A stretch of DNA of 64,000 nt, from contig PGXV01000004.1 in assembly GCA_002839315.1 (NCBI GenBank), positions 1-64,000 of the forward strand, read 5' to 3'. The position numbers and the translations under genes are program-made. Origin of the DNA: Spirochaetae bacterium HGW-Spirochaetae-3. Lineage in GTDB: Bacteria; Spirochaetota; Spirochaetia; Treponematales; UBA12059. Below, in pieces: positions 1-9,917 of this stretch; the first letter of the stretch is position 1, and each line of letters opens with the position of its first letter. The notes under the pieces are model-generated. The model saw only the letters and a list, made by a program, of their open reading frames with translations, was not told the origin of the DNA and ran no database searches.

Positions 1-3000
1 CCTGGTGGCTCTTGGCGTCGTAGTAGGCGTAGTCCAGGGTGTAGTTGAGTTCCTGTCCTATCGTCTTCCTCGGGGTGGTTGTGCTGGTGCTGACCTTGCT
101 CGTCATGTTGCCTATGTCATCGAAGGCGAAGGCCTGGTGGTAGTCGCTCTTGAACTGTTCGAGTCCGTAGAGGCGGGAGACGGTGTCGCCTTTGGCGTCT
201 ACGAGTTGGTACAGGTCGTCGTATTCGTAGCTCTGGCTGGTGGTATAGGCGTGCGCGTCGTTGGTGTACCCGAGGACGTTGCCTACCGTGTCGAAGCTGT
301 AATCCATGCCCTGGAGGGTCGTACCGTAGCGGTCTTTCGTGCTGATCGTATCCAGCCAGCGGCGGTTCTGGTCGTACTCGTAGTTCGTCCTCGTGCCGTT
401 GCCGTACTCTATGTACGTCCGCTGACCGAAGGCGTCGTAGGCTATGTCCGCCACGTAGACGGTGTCCTTGCTGTAGTGGTTGCCCGTCACCGACTTGATC
501 TGTCCGCCCGCGTCGTAGCCGTACGTGACGACTTCCAAGTCGGGATAGGTTATCGACTCCATGCGTCCCAGGTAGTCGCTCGCGTACTGGAAGACGGCCG
601 TCTCAGGATCGGCGTAGGTCTTGAGCCTCGTGATGGAACGCTCCATGCGCACGGTCTCGCCGAGGAGTCCGTAGGTAAAGCTGGTCGCGCCGCTCTCGTC
701 GACGCGCTTAAGCAGGCGGCCCGCGCCGTTTTCGGAGGCCGCCTCGGGGCCGCCGTACGCGTACGTGACGTCGACGCTGCGCGGGTAGTCTATCTTCACG
801 AGCCGGTTGAGTCCGTCGTAGGCGTACTGGACGCTCTCGCCGCGGCTCCGGAGGACGCTGTCGGTCTTGCGTACCGGGTTGCCGGATTCGTCGTAGACCG
901 TCTCCACGATTCCGGAGTCGGGGCTGGACAGCTTCGTGCGGCGCCCCAGCGTGTCGTACGATACGGTCATGGGCGTGCCCCGGTGGTCCAGGGCGCGCAG
1001 CATCTGGCCCATCGCGTCGTACTCGTATGACGCGCTCGACAGCACCGTGCCCGCTCCGTTCATCCTAAGCACCTTGACGACGTTGCCGCGGGCGTCGGAC
1101 CGTTTCTCGCTCATGTTGCCCAGCGGGTCAGTGGCCAGTTCGTAGCTCGTGCCGTCTACGATGCCGTAGCGCGTCGTCATCACCGCGGGGGTCGGCAGGT
1201 CGGGTAGTTCGACGCGTACGATGCGGTCCAGTTCGTCGTAGTCCTTCAGCGTCGGCCTCAGCAGGGAGCCCAGTGCCGGCAAGCTGTCCTTGCCTATGGT
1301 GAACTGCGGTTGGCCTTCCTCTATCGGTCGTCCTGCTTTGTCATACTTCACCGCGCCAGATATATTCCAGCCATACTGTCTGTCTGATCCTTCCCTGTAT
1401 TCGCCGTCCTTGGCGGTCTGGAGCGATCGCCCGAGTCCGTCTACGGCCAGCGCGGTTCGTATCGTCGTCGTATCGGTAGGTTTGTAGCTCACCTTGTTAT
1501 ACGTCACCGCGGTCCAAGGGAAGCTATCGGTTATGTAGTCGTACTTGACGGCGGGATTGCCCGGTACGTCGTAGGGGCTCGCCACGGAGCGTAAGCGTCC
1601 GAACGTATCGTATTTGTAGGTCATGGTCTGCTGGTTCGGATCCGTCTGCGATAGCATGAGGCCGAGCGCGTGGTCCCATGTCATGGAGCTGACGTACGCG
1701 GGTCCTCCGAGCGCGGGATTGTCCTGCCGTATTTGTTCGACGTATGTATTGTCCAAATCTTCATCATACTTCCAACTCACCGTCGCGCCTCTCGGGTCGC
1801 TGATGGACAGGAGGTTGCCGTATTTCGTATCCCAGCTCAGTCTCGACTCGGCGAATTTGGCATCATTATAGTATTGGCGCAGCAATACAAGCTGGCCATA
1901 CTCGCCGTAGCTGCCTTCGCGCTTCCGCAGGACGGCGCCGGCCGAGTCGGTCACGACGATGCTCTTAGGCAGCTGCCGTAGGTAGCGGGCTTTGGAATAA
2001 TCGTAGGCGAAGAGCGCGCGCAGTTCGTCGCCCGTCCTGGCGGTATCGCCTGAATCGTCCAGCGCCGTGACGTTGCCGTATCGGTCGTACTCGTAGCCGA
2101 CGGCCCGTTCCAGATACGCCCCGGTCGCCGGGTCGTACGTACGGCTCGTCTCGCTGGATATGTAATAGAATCTCGATATGCCCCCATATCGCATCTCGTC
2201 GCTATCGAGGCAGGCAAGCGCATTTTCGCTCCACGCCAACCTTCGCCCCATGGAATCCTCGGTCGTCGAACCTAAAGGCATGCCCTTCGCGTAGTAGTTG
2301 TCCCGCACGACGAAGCTCGCGACGGTTTTCGTACCGTTGGGCTTCATCGTCGTTACGGTACCGAAGCCCATGAATTGTCGCTCTATCCGGTCATAGTTAC
2401 CGTTGTCATACGAGAATTCTTCTTTATACTCGGTGATCCCCCTATCATCGGGCAGGTCCCCGGCGGAACGGATGATGCTCGTCAGCGTCCACTTGCTCTG
2501 CGGTACATCCGGTGTATTCCCGTCGCGCGTATAGCCGAACTCGTATGATCCGCCCTGCGGCAACAACACCGTCTTCAACAATCCGGCCTCTCCTGCCAGA
2601 TTGCGCTTAACCCTGAAATAGTTCTCGGTGGGCAGCTTAATTATATGGTCGGGCAAGCCGTCGCCGTCTATATCGCTGAAGGTGATGCTCGACTTCGTCG
2701 ATGCGACGCTGCCGTTAGCTCCGGGCGTCAAGACGAAAGCTATAAGCCATATTCTCCAACTGATGTTAACGCTGCCGCTTAAGTTGAAGGAAGCGCCACT
2801 GGACGCGCTCAGCACGTCGTTGATACGCAACGGGTCGCCGGTATCTCCGAACTGATTACTCTCTTTATCAGCCATACCTGGAAACCCGGGAGAACTCTTC
2901 CCCTTAGGAAGATCCAAACCTAAAGATCCCTGTATCGTCGCAAGATCGCTTTGTACGCCCGCGGATAGAGCGTCGGCGTCCAAGTCTAGCCAGTCCGGTC

Positions 3001-6000
3001 TATAGAATCTCAGTTCTTCGCTTGAAAAACTGTCGCCTCTATTTATCCTGACCCTGAAGTACGCCTCATCGTCAAGCTTGATCACCTGATCGGGTAAGCC
3101 GTCTCCGTTGACGTCGTACAGTCCCGATAGAGTCCTATTCTGCGTAGCGTTAAATCCGGCGGAAATACTATATAACTTTAAACTAGCGCCTGAAGTAGAA
3201 CCGAAACTCGAAGTTAAGGAATAGTTCATGCCCTCGATTTTCTTATCGAGGTAGCCCGACGCAGGACTCGAAGCACTGCCCCAGGGAATAGAATTTGAGA
3301 AGGCGGTTCCCCCGAGATTCAACGCCACCATGTACGAACCGCTGCCGTCTCGCTCGACCTGGTCGGGCAAGCCGTCGCCGTTCATGTCCATGAGGCCTAT
3401 CGTCTGGGTAGAATAGCCGAAAGTGCCATTGAAGCCCATGCTTACCGTGACAGGACCTCCGGTAGGCGGATCCGGTTCCGTTATCTGGACTTTAGTAACA
3501 TTCCCGTACGATGAGTAGTCAGGCTTCTGTCCGCCCCCGTTTGAACTGATGCTCGCGCCAAACGCCAGGCTCTCGTTGTGATACTTCGTGATATGAGGGT
3601 ACGCGAGCCCCATGGACGAGCTTTTCCCTAAACCGCCTCCGGTTCCTCTCAGGACGGACATTGAATAATCCCCGTCTTCATCGTCGGACATAGAAAGATA
3701 ATCCGGATATCGGTCGCCGTTGATGTCCATGAGTCCGGCGTACTGCCAGCTGTCGCCGGTATTCGTACCAAACGTGCCGCCAAGGCCTGGTAAAGTAAGG
3801 CCGCCATTTATATCAGTTGACTTTGACTTGCTCGCTCGTATCGCGGTTATGACGCCGCCTCGGACGCCGGAATCACCGGATCTGGGCATCGTCCAGTAGG
3901 TATCGCCGCCTTTTCTCTCGGGCAAAAGCGTACTGCCATTAATATACGGCGAGAAATACAGCGTCGCTAATCCGTCGCCGCTATCGCTTTCCTTGGATAC
4001 TGTAGAGGAGCTACCTATGCGTGTAGATATAGACAATACGGTGCCGTCCAAGCCTTCGCTCGCGACGATAATATCTCCCTCGCCATCTTTATTAGCGCTT
4101 GCGCTTAATGCGTAGGGCGGCATTATAGCCGACGCACCGGTAAGGCCGGCGTTAGGATCCGCATTCATCTTGAGCTGATCCCAGTCGTAATACCCTATCC
4201 AGAAACCGTAATACCAGTTCTTAATTCCGCCGCCCAACGGCTCTATTATATCGGTTAGCTGCCGCGCGTATTCTGGCGCAAGCGTTACATCATTCGGGCT
4301 ATAATCGAGGCTGGAATCGAATTCTGGAAAATACGCGTCGACCGTCGTTATGTTTCCGTTCTTGATTACGGGGTACGTCAGTATGCCGACTGCTCTTCCC
4401 TTCGGGTACGCTTCACTGTATGTCTGGAATACCGGATCAAGGCCTTTACCTTCAGGCATGCTCCCTGATATGACCGGCAATAGAGTTTCTTTCTGGTACC
4501 GAAGGCTTTCAATCCTGCTCGCATAGGTCCATACGCCCGCCGCCTTTAATGTATCGGAGATGTCTATCGGTTGTACGTCGGCTCGGAGGGATCGAATTCC
4601 AGAACCGTCATCCGGGAGAAAATAAGGAAAGAGCTTAACCTCGACGGCATACATCGCCATCATGTTCTCTAGCATCGCCCTATCTTCGTCGAGGAGGTTG
4701 ATTCGTTGATAATAGACTTGTGCAGAGGGTAACTTAGGAGTCTTATTATATGAGTCAAAGAGACGCGCATAATCGGGTCCCGCGAAGTCGATAAACGATG
4801 TGTACTCCGTCACATCCATTCCTAATATGCGCCGATCCCTCTCTTGGCCTCCAGGCAAGGCGCTAAACGCATCGGTTTCAGACCGGTGCGTAAATAGTAT
4901 CTCCGCCGCCGCGTCGAGCTCTGCCTCTGTCGCGTCATTCTTAAGCTTATAGACTGATGTATCACTATCCAGGGTATAGAGAGTCTTAAGCATACTAGAT
5001 TGAAGAAAACCGCATGACGATAAGAGCGCTATCATCTCCGCTTCAGGAATAGTATCGATACCGTCGGCGATGAACGTACGAGTACCTAAAACGACGGGGA
5101 TGACTGACTCATCGTAGATGACAGTCGGAATCTGCGTTAGGGCGCTCGTCTTTCCGCTCAACGTCGCAGTACGCTCTACGCCATGATACAAAAATGTGAC
5201 AGACAGAGTATCGGCGGCCTCATCGACCCGAACGAACGGTTCAGGGTCAATAACAATGCCGGTATCACTGACTCTGTTGAACGTCCAGTCAGAACCGCTC
5301 TTCTTGAGCCAAAGCGTGTCTACGTTACCAGAGGAGGACGCAGGCACGGACGTCATATAGTAGCCGAAATCCTCAGACTCGTTACCGCTCCCTCGTCCGG
5401 CCTGGATCGCGGCAGGTAATACCTCGGGCACGGCACTGTCGCTAACCGAACCATCGCTGGACTGCAGTGGAATGAACCGGCCCGGGTATGGGTTCGCGAA
5501 GGCCATTGACCGGAGTTCTTCGCTGGTAAGGGCGGCTCCTTTCGCCGCATCTCTCAGTGCGCCTAATAAGCGCGGCTCTAGTTTGCTATGCGCGTCGGCT
5601 AACGCGGAGTCTCCGTCGTACTTTATGAAAGCGTCCATGTCACGATCATACGCGTAACAAAAAGCAAAGAGGTTATCCAACGAGATGGCGGATTGCTCCC
5701 CGTTATAATTGACGCTTATTTCGTTAGCAGAATTCCAGTACGATCTCCCTCTGATGATCTCATAGATTCGTTTAGGCATCTTGGTAGGGATAAAATAACC
5801 ATGGTCAGCGATAGCTTCATATACGGACTGTAGCGTCGTGGCGTCCGATAATCGCCACCCGCTCTTTAGGGTATACAGCGGCTTGTCGTCGGCAGGAGCA
5901 TCATAGATGGCCTCCAAGCGATCATCGTTCCATGGAAGAGTGGATGCTGAATCGGGCGGCGCCAACGATACGCCGTAGTCAATATTGGAAAAATAGCGCG

Positions 6001-8431
6001 CGGAGGCATACGCGATGCGTATCGGCCACTCCGTTCCGTCTCTTCGCTCATCGTTGCCAGCGTCTTGATGGAAATAGAGGGCACCGTCGTGTGTAATTGA
6101 TGTCTCTAAAATTTGTTCGTCGGCCGATGTTTCCGCTCTCGTCAATACGATTTCAGAGAGCGGCTCGGTCCGCCCCCGGAGATACGTCCGTAACGTTACG
6201 CCGTCGACGCTCGCGGTAGCGCCATCCAACAAACCGGCGGACTGCCGTACTATCACCGAACCGTCGACGAAAGACTCCCATTTCCTGACCGCCTCTTGTA
6301 CGTAATAACTGCTATCGTACACGGCCTCATTCGGATCCGCTCCAGCGTCTGGTGTATCAGCCTCGATGCCGAATCCGACGATATCAAAGCCAGAACCGTT
6401 ATTCCTGTAATAAGTAGAGCTGTCTACTATAACATAATCGATTAATCCGTCTCCATTGATATCGGCGAATCCGCCTTCTGAGTCGGATTTTCCCCATTGC
6501 CATGTCACGCCTCCAGTTGCCGGACCGAAAGAAGCGGAAGCGCCTAGCGACCAACTCGATGAGGCCTCTTTATTAATTTTATTATCAAACTCTACCGCAC
6601 GATAACCGATATTCGTGTCAAAACCCTTCCCTATACCTCTATTCAGATAAGCGACGAGATCTCCGTCGCTATCCCTGAACAGCATATCGGGGCGACCGTC
6701 ACCGTTAATGTCCGCGAGGGTCTCAACTGTTTTTCCGCTCGTCCAAGAATAGCTGCCCCTCGCGCCTATTGAAGCTCCTATTTTCGTCTTAAACGGAACC
6801 CATATCGATACTTGAACACCGGCATACAGGCTTAATCCGCCGGTAAGGGTCGTCGCCTTGTTGATGCTCTTTATAGGCGACGAGCCATCGTAGGCGCCCC
6901 AATGCTCTTCCTCGCCGAACAATGTATACCCGAGGAATTCATCCTGGTCGCCGAGCTTAGCGTCAAGCTCTGAGTACGAGAACGGATATCGGTAGAACTC
7001 CGTTCCGTCAGCGTCCTTCTCGGCGAAATAGGCGAGCTGGCTCTGACCGAGCTCATTGAGCGATTCGTCGTAGCGGTTAGTTCTGTAGCCGAATTCAAAG
7101 AACCTGACAGGCTCTTTTCGATACGTCACGGTAATTTCTTGAATACGCTTGCTAAGCATGGAGGAGAAACGCCCGCGCGCGTCAATACGTTTATCCAGCC
7201 TATCGTTGTCATAATCGAACAATAAGGAAAAGGCACCCTGCTCGTCATCCGATGGCCCTTCCGTCCCGTTGGTATGCCCTGTATACGTAATGCTCTTCGG
7301 GTACGCGTAGCGGTCCTCGCTATCGTAGTCGTAGGCGTATTTGATGGTATTGCCGAAGGCGTCGCGGACCTCGGAAAGGTACCAGGTAAAGGTCTTGCTC
7401 CTGTCGGCGCGATCAGGCCCTATCCAGGCGTCGCCGGTACCGTAGATACGCACGGCGCCGCTCTTCTCCGTCACTTCCCAGTAGTCGCCGGACGCGCCGT
7501 CGCGCATCCATCGTATACGGCGGAACGCCTTCTCGACCCTCGGCTTGTATAGCAGCGCGTCGCCCTCTTTGTCGGCGAACAGGAGCCGCTCTCCGTCAAG
7601 CATGTAGCGGTCTTGCCCGTCATACTCAGGCATGCCGAAGCGGGTATCGATCGTGATGGCCGGGAAGTCGATATCGAAGCCTCGGCCCAGCAAGCCGTTG
7701 CCGCCCTCGCTCGAGTAGCGCAGAGCCAGCTCGGGGGTCATGCCGGCCCTGCCGGCCGGCAGGCGCAGGGGAATGGAGAAGGAAAGGCTCCCCTGCGAGC
7801 TGGCGCCCGAGGCCTCAAGCTTGGCCACGCCGCTGGACGGGTCGGCGGCTTCCAGGTTCTTTATGGCGTTGGGGTCGAACTGTATAGGAGCCGGTCCCTC
7901 GGGGAGCTGTAGCGTAGAGTTGACCATGTCGGTAAAGTGGGTCGTCAGGCTCACGACGGCCGCGGCTTCCCGGTCTATGCTCTCCCGATCGAGGGCCTCC
8001 CAGGCTTCGGTTTCCTCGTCGTAGAAATAGGTATAGAGGTTAGACAGCGCCGTCTCGGAGGTGAGCAGCTTCTCGTCGAACGGCATGACTATCCTGGCCG
8101 GCAGCTCGAACCGCGTGCCGTGCGGCTCGAACCTATATCCGGCAGCCCCGGTGGTGGCGTTGGTCATGCCTTCGTCCAGTTCCTCGGTCGCCGGCAAGGT
8201 GGATATGGTAATCTTGGTCCGCTTCTTGACGGCGCCCGCCGGCACGACGACCTTTACCCCGTCCAGCTCGATCGCGCCGCCTTCTTCGGGGCTTACCCAG
8301 CCGGAAGACGACGAAACGGCGGTGGACCCGTCGCGGGGAGCCTCGGCGAAGGCCGCTACCGGCCCGAGCGACGCGATATAGCTCAAGAGGGCTACGAGTG
8401 CCTTGATCCTGCTCGACCTGCCGTATTCCAT
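1..8431 (-). CDS. Giant secreted SpvB/FG-GAP/RHS-repeat protein, C-terminus outside window
   Basis: The frame stays open from the ATG at 8431 (GAGG nine bases upstream) to the left edge, 2810 codons, so the C-terminus is missing. Residues 1-29 form a Sec signal peptide (RIK, hydrophobic core, AFA/EA cleavage). Residues about 50-150 resemble a ZU5-like beta domain (VVVPAGAV). About 205-300 is an SpvB-type domain (PAGRAGMTPELALRY, then GNGLLGRGF). FG-GAP/VCBS calcium-type loops follow: DINGDGRPD (574), DINGDGLID (657), DINGDRYPD (1569), DMNGDGLPD (1682), DVNGDGLPD (1773) and DIDGDGLPD (1920). From about 2110, starting with YDRYGNV, RHS/YD repeats run to the edge. The architecture is that of TcB/SpvB-Rhs shell proteins, which often encapsulate a variable C-terminal toxin; here that end cannot be seen. 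The gene lies 27 bp after a lipoprotein gene at the end of the type II secretion gene run, so an extracellular or surface role is inferred. Confidence 0.9.
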   Translation of the reverse strand, partial: MEYGRSSRIKALVALLSYIASLGPVAAFAEAPRDGSTAVSSSSGWVSPEEGGAIELDGVKVVVPAGAVKKRTKITISTLPATEELDEGMTNATTGAAGYRFEPHGTRFELPARIVMPFDEKLLTSETALSNLYTYFYDEETEAWEALDRESIDREAAAVVSLTTHFTDMVNSTLQLPEGPAPIQFDPNAIKNLEAADPSSGVAKLEASGASSQGSLSFSIPLRLPAGRAGMTPELALRYSSEGGNGLLGRGFDIDFPAITIDTRFGMPEYDGQDRYMLDGERLLFADKEGDALLYKPRVEKAFRRIRWMRDGASGDYWEVTEKSGAVRIYGTGDAWIGPDRADRSKTFTWYLSEVRDAFGNTIKYAYDYDSEDRYAYPKSITYTGHTNGTEGPSDDEQGAFSLLFDYDNDRLDKRIDARGRFSSMLSKRIQEITVTYRKEPVRFFEFGYRTNRYDESLNELGQSQLAYFAEKDADGTEFYRYPFSYSELDAKLGDQDEFLGYTLFGEEEHWGAYDGSSPIKSINKATTLTGGLSLYAGVQVSIWVPFKTKIGASIGARGSYSWTSGKTVETLADINGDGRPDMLFRDSDGDLVAYLNRGIGKGFDTNIGYRAVEFDNKINKEASSSWSLGASASFGPATGGVTWQWGKSDSEGGFADINGDGLIDYVIVDSSTYYRNNGSGFDIVGFGIEADTPDAGADPNEAVYDSSYYVQEAVRKWESFVDGSVIVRQSAGLLDGATASVDGVTLRTYLRGRTEPLSEIVLTRAETSADEQILETSITHDGALYFHQDAGNDERRDGTEWPIRIAYASARYFSNIDYGVSLAPPDSASTLPWNDDRLEAIYDAPADDKPLYTLKSGWRLSDATTLQSVYEAIADHGYFIPTKMPKRIYEIIRGRSYWNSANEISVNYNGEQSAISLDNLFAFCYAYDRDMDAFIKYDGDSALADAHSKLEPRLLGALRDAAKGAALTSEELRSMAFANPYPGRFIPLQSSDGSVSDSAVPEVLPAAIQAGRGSGNESEDFGYYMTSVPASSSGNVDTLWLKKSGSDWTFNRVSDTGIVIDPEPFVRVDEAADTLSVTFLYHGVERTATLSGKTSALTQIPTVIYDESVIPVVLGTRTFIADGIDTIPEAEMIALLSSCGFLQSSMLKTLYTLDSDTSVYKLKNDATEAELDAAAEILFTHRSETDAFSALPGGQERDRRILGMDVTEYTSFIDFAGPDYARLFDSYNKTPKLPSAQVYYQRINLLDEDRAMLENMMAMYAVEVKLFPYFLPDDGSGIRSLRADVQPIDISDTLKAAGVWTYASRIESLRYQKETLLPVISGSMPEGKGLDPVFQTYSEAYPKGRAVGILTYPVIKNGNITTVDAYFPEFDSSLDYSPNDVTLAPEYARQLTDIIEPLGGGIKNWYYGFWIGYYDWDQLKMNADPNAGLTGASAIMPPYALSASANKDGEGDIIVASEGLDGTVLSISTRIGSSSTVSKESDSGDGLATLYFSPYINGSTLLPERKGGDTYWTMPRSGDSGVRGGVITAIRASKSKSTDINGGLTLPGLGGTFGTNTGDSWQYAGLMDINGDRYPDYLSMSDDEDGDYSMSVLRGTGGGLGKSSSMGLAYPHITKYHNESLAFGASISSNGGGQKPDYSSYGNVTKVQITEPDPPTGGPVTVSMGFNGTFGYSTQTIGLMDMNGDGLPDQVERDGSGSYMVALNLGGTAFSNSIPWGSASSPASGYLDKKIEGMNYSLTSSFGSTSGASLKLYSISAGFNATQNRTLSGLYDVNGDGLPDQVIKLDDEAYFRVRINRGDSFSSEELRFYRPDWLDLDADALSAGVQSDLATIQGSLGLDLPKGKSSPGFPGMADKESNQFGDTGDPLRINDVLSASSGASFNLSGSVNISWRIWLIAFVLTPGANGSVASTKSSITFSDIDGDGLPDHIIKLPTENYFRVKRNLAGEAGLLKTVLLPQGGSYEFGYTRDGNTPDVPQSKWTLTSIIRSAGDLPDDRGITEYKEEFSYDNGNYDRIERQFMGFGTVTTMKPNGTKTVASFVVRDNYYAKGMPLGSTTEDSMGRRLAWSENALACLDSDEMRYGGISRFYYISSETSRTYDPATGAYLERAVGYEYDRYGNVTALDDSGDTARTGDELRALFAYDYSKARYLRQLPKSIVVTDSAGAVLRKREGSYGEYGQLVLLRQYYNDAKFAESRLSWDTKYGNLLSISDPRGATVSWKYDEDLDNTYVEQIRQDNPALGGPAYVSSMTWDHALGLMLSQTDPNQQTMTYKYDTFGRLRSVASPYDVPGNPAVKYDYITDSFPWTAVTYNKVSYKPTDTTTIRTALAVDGLGRSLQTAKDGEYREGSDRQYGWNISGAVKYDKAGRPIEEGQPQFTIGKDSLPALGSLLRPTLKDYDELDRIVRVELPDLPTPAVMTTRYGIVDGTSYELATDPLGNMSEKRSDARGNVVKVLRMNGAGTVLSSASYEYDAMGQMLRALDHRGTPMTVSYDTLGRRTKLSSPDSGIVETVYDESGNPVRKTDSVLRSRGESVQYAYDGLNRLVKIDYPRSVDVTYAYGGPEAASENGAGRLLKRVDESGATSFTYGLLGETVRMERSITRLKTYADPETAVFQYASDYLGRMESITYPDLEVVTYGYDAGGQIKSVTGNHYSKDTVYVADIAYDAFGQRTYIEYGNGTRTNYEYDQNRRWLDTISTKDRYGTTLQGMDYSFDTVGNVLGYTNDAHAYTTSQSYEYDDLYQLVDAKGDTVSRLYGLEQFKSDYHQAFAFDDIGNMTSKVSTSTTTPRKTIGQELNYTLDYAYYDAKSHQ

Positions 8432-8458
8432 GGCTACTGACCTCTTTATATTTACATG

Positions 8459-9118
8459 CTACTGTACTATAAAATTAACCTTAACCGGCGTTTGTGGAAA
8501 CCGGTCCTGGGGAGATATAACGACAATAAAGCCATCTCTTCCCCTTGTATGCAAGGGAGTTTCGTCGTCACGGAACCTATACGCTTCTAGACCATTAAAT
8601 GATAGCACGAATTCTTCGCCTATCCTCACGATTCCTATCGTATTCGGCACCCCCTCGCCTTCATTGAGCGAGAGAGAGATAGTCCAGTCGAAGAACGCGC
8701 TAAAAGTCCCGCTCGCAACCTCCCCGACAATATATTCTCGCTTGTTGTTGATCATCGCTACGAGCATCGTCTCACCGAAAGCTGGATCCTCGGTATCGTA
8801 GTGACAAAGAACCAATCCGTATCCGGCCCAACTATTACCGCTCGATTTATAGACCTTAACGGTCCTCGATACGAACGTGTCCTGAGCGACGCCGTCCAGG
8901 GCCCAGAGCGTGTAGCCTGAAGAACTCCAGTACGCGCTGTCGTTCGTCTCGAAGACGAAAGTCCCCGGGTCGCCGCCGTCCTCGACGAACAGATCGGTAT
9001 TCTCTTCCAAATCGCCGGTGTCGTCGGGTATGTCTATGCCAGGACTGAAGGGCTCAGGGCATCCGGCTACGAGCAAGGCCAAGGCGAGAGAGAAACAGAG
9101 CGATAGCGCGTTCTTCAC
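8459..9118 (-). CDS. Small lipoprotein next to the RHS protein
   Basis: A 219-residue lipoprotein. I chose the GTG at 9118 because AAGGAG lies just upstream and translation from there begins directly with a lipoprotein signal (hydrophobic stretch, then LLVAGC, Cys at 20). A longer frame upstream would overlap the previous gene and lacks a signal. The mature part starts with an acidic linker (about 22-50), then a beta-rich domain with aromatic patches (SAYWSSSGYTLWAL, DWTISLSL) reminiscent of lectin/glucanase-like sandwich folds. No family is securely recognised. It sits between the Fn3-type lipoprotein (14 bp) and the giant RHS protein (27 bp), so it is probably co-transcribed. It could be a surface partner, anchor or immunity-like factor for the RHS protein; this is inference from position only. 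Confidence 0.75.
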   Translation of the reverse strand: MKNALSLCFSLALALLVAGCPEPFSPGIDIPDDTGDLEENTDLFVEDGGDPGTFVFETNDSAYWSSSGYTLWALDGVAQDTFVSRTVKVYKSSGNSWAGYGLVLCHYDTEDPAFGETMLVAMINNKREYIVGEVASGTFSAFFDWTISLSLNEGEGVPNTIGIVRIGEEFVLSFNGLEAYRFRDDETPLHTRGRDGFIVVISPQDRFPQTPVKVNFIVQ

Positions 9119-9132
9119 CGACGGCTCCTTTT

Positions 9133-9906
9133 TTATATCCATGAAATTTGAAGAAGCTGTATCGTATACCCCTTCAACATACCGCCGGCGCCGGCTCCGC
9201 CGACGAAATTCTCCCCGTGCGGGTAGAGCGAGAACGAGAAGGTCTTGGCGCTGTATCCAGTATTCTCGATGAGTATCGGATCGGCGTTCACCACTGCCGA
9301 GGGTACGGTTCCTGTGCGATAGTAGTACATGTATGTAGTAGCGTCCCCGGCAGGCAATATCAATTCCACGACGATGCTCGCGGTGGCTCGTGCGGGCACC
9401 TCGATGGTATACCAATCGGTATCGCTTACGACCTCGCCCGTATTGGCTCTATAAAAAAAGGTATTCGCCTCTATATACGTGTTCATCGGTACCGCCGTTA
9501 CCTCGGTATCGTTAGGCTCGTTCGCGTCCCGCCTTGAGGCGGAGCACACGCCCAACGCGGCGGGCGACGGCCCGAACAGTCGTTCGCCTCGTACCTTGGT
9601 CAACCTATACAGATAACGCATGTCCGTTTCACCACTCGTATCGACGAAGATCTGCTCGGCACCCCGATAGAGCATGGAATACACCGGCGTAGCCTGGTCG
9701 AGACTACGCTCGAGTATATATTCCGACGCTCCCGGATCATCTTCCCAGCTAACGGTAATGACGTCCTCGGTCCTGAACGATTCTACAGTCGGGGCCTTGA
9801 TGAACGGATCGGCTTCAGCCTGCCCCAGGTCGTCGAACAGTCCCGCGCTACACGATGTGGAGAGCACCAGCGCGATAGCGTAAAGCGCGCCTTTTTTGGC
9901 GGTCAT
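9133..9906 (-). CDS. Lipoprotein with Fn3-like and pre-peptidase (PPC)-like domains
   Basis: 257 residues from the ATG at 9906, preferred because GAGGA lies eight bases upstream. An ATG five codons earlier (9921) overlaps the stop of the preceding gene as ATGA and cannot be excluded. The signal region ends in LSTSC, a relaxed lipobox. Residues about 35-115 look like a fibronectin type III fold (VSWEDDPGASEYILERS and YLYRLTKV). About 120-250 carries the DANEPNDT and DTDWYTIEVP pattern typical of bacterial PPC domains, which usually accompany secreted enzymes. It lies in the minus-strand run between the outer-membrane barrel gene and the small lipoprotein. A role in surface display or adhesion is inferred; no enzymatic motif is visible. 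Confidence 0.75.
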   Translation of the reverse strand: MTAKKGALYAIALVLSTSCSAGLFDDLGQAEADPFIKAPTVESFRTEDVITVSWEDDPGASEYILERSLDQATPVYSMLYRGAEQIFVDTSGETDMRYLYRLTKVRGERLFGPSPAALGVCSASRRDANEPNDTEVTAVPMNTYIEANTFFYRANTGEVVSDTDWYTIEVPARATASIVVELILPAGDATTYMYYYRTGTVPSAVVNADPILIENTGYSAKTFSFSLYPHGENFVGGAGAGGMLKGYTIQLLQISWI

Positions 9907-9917
9907 CCAGGAAATCC

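Noticed and set aside
5..1030. Plus-strand open frame of 341 codons at the left edge
   Set aside because: It is antisense to the RHS repeats; its Val/Arg/Gly-rich composition is that of a GC-rich shadow and it has no domain.
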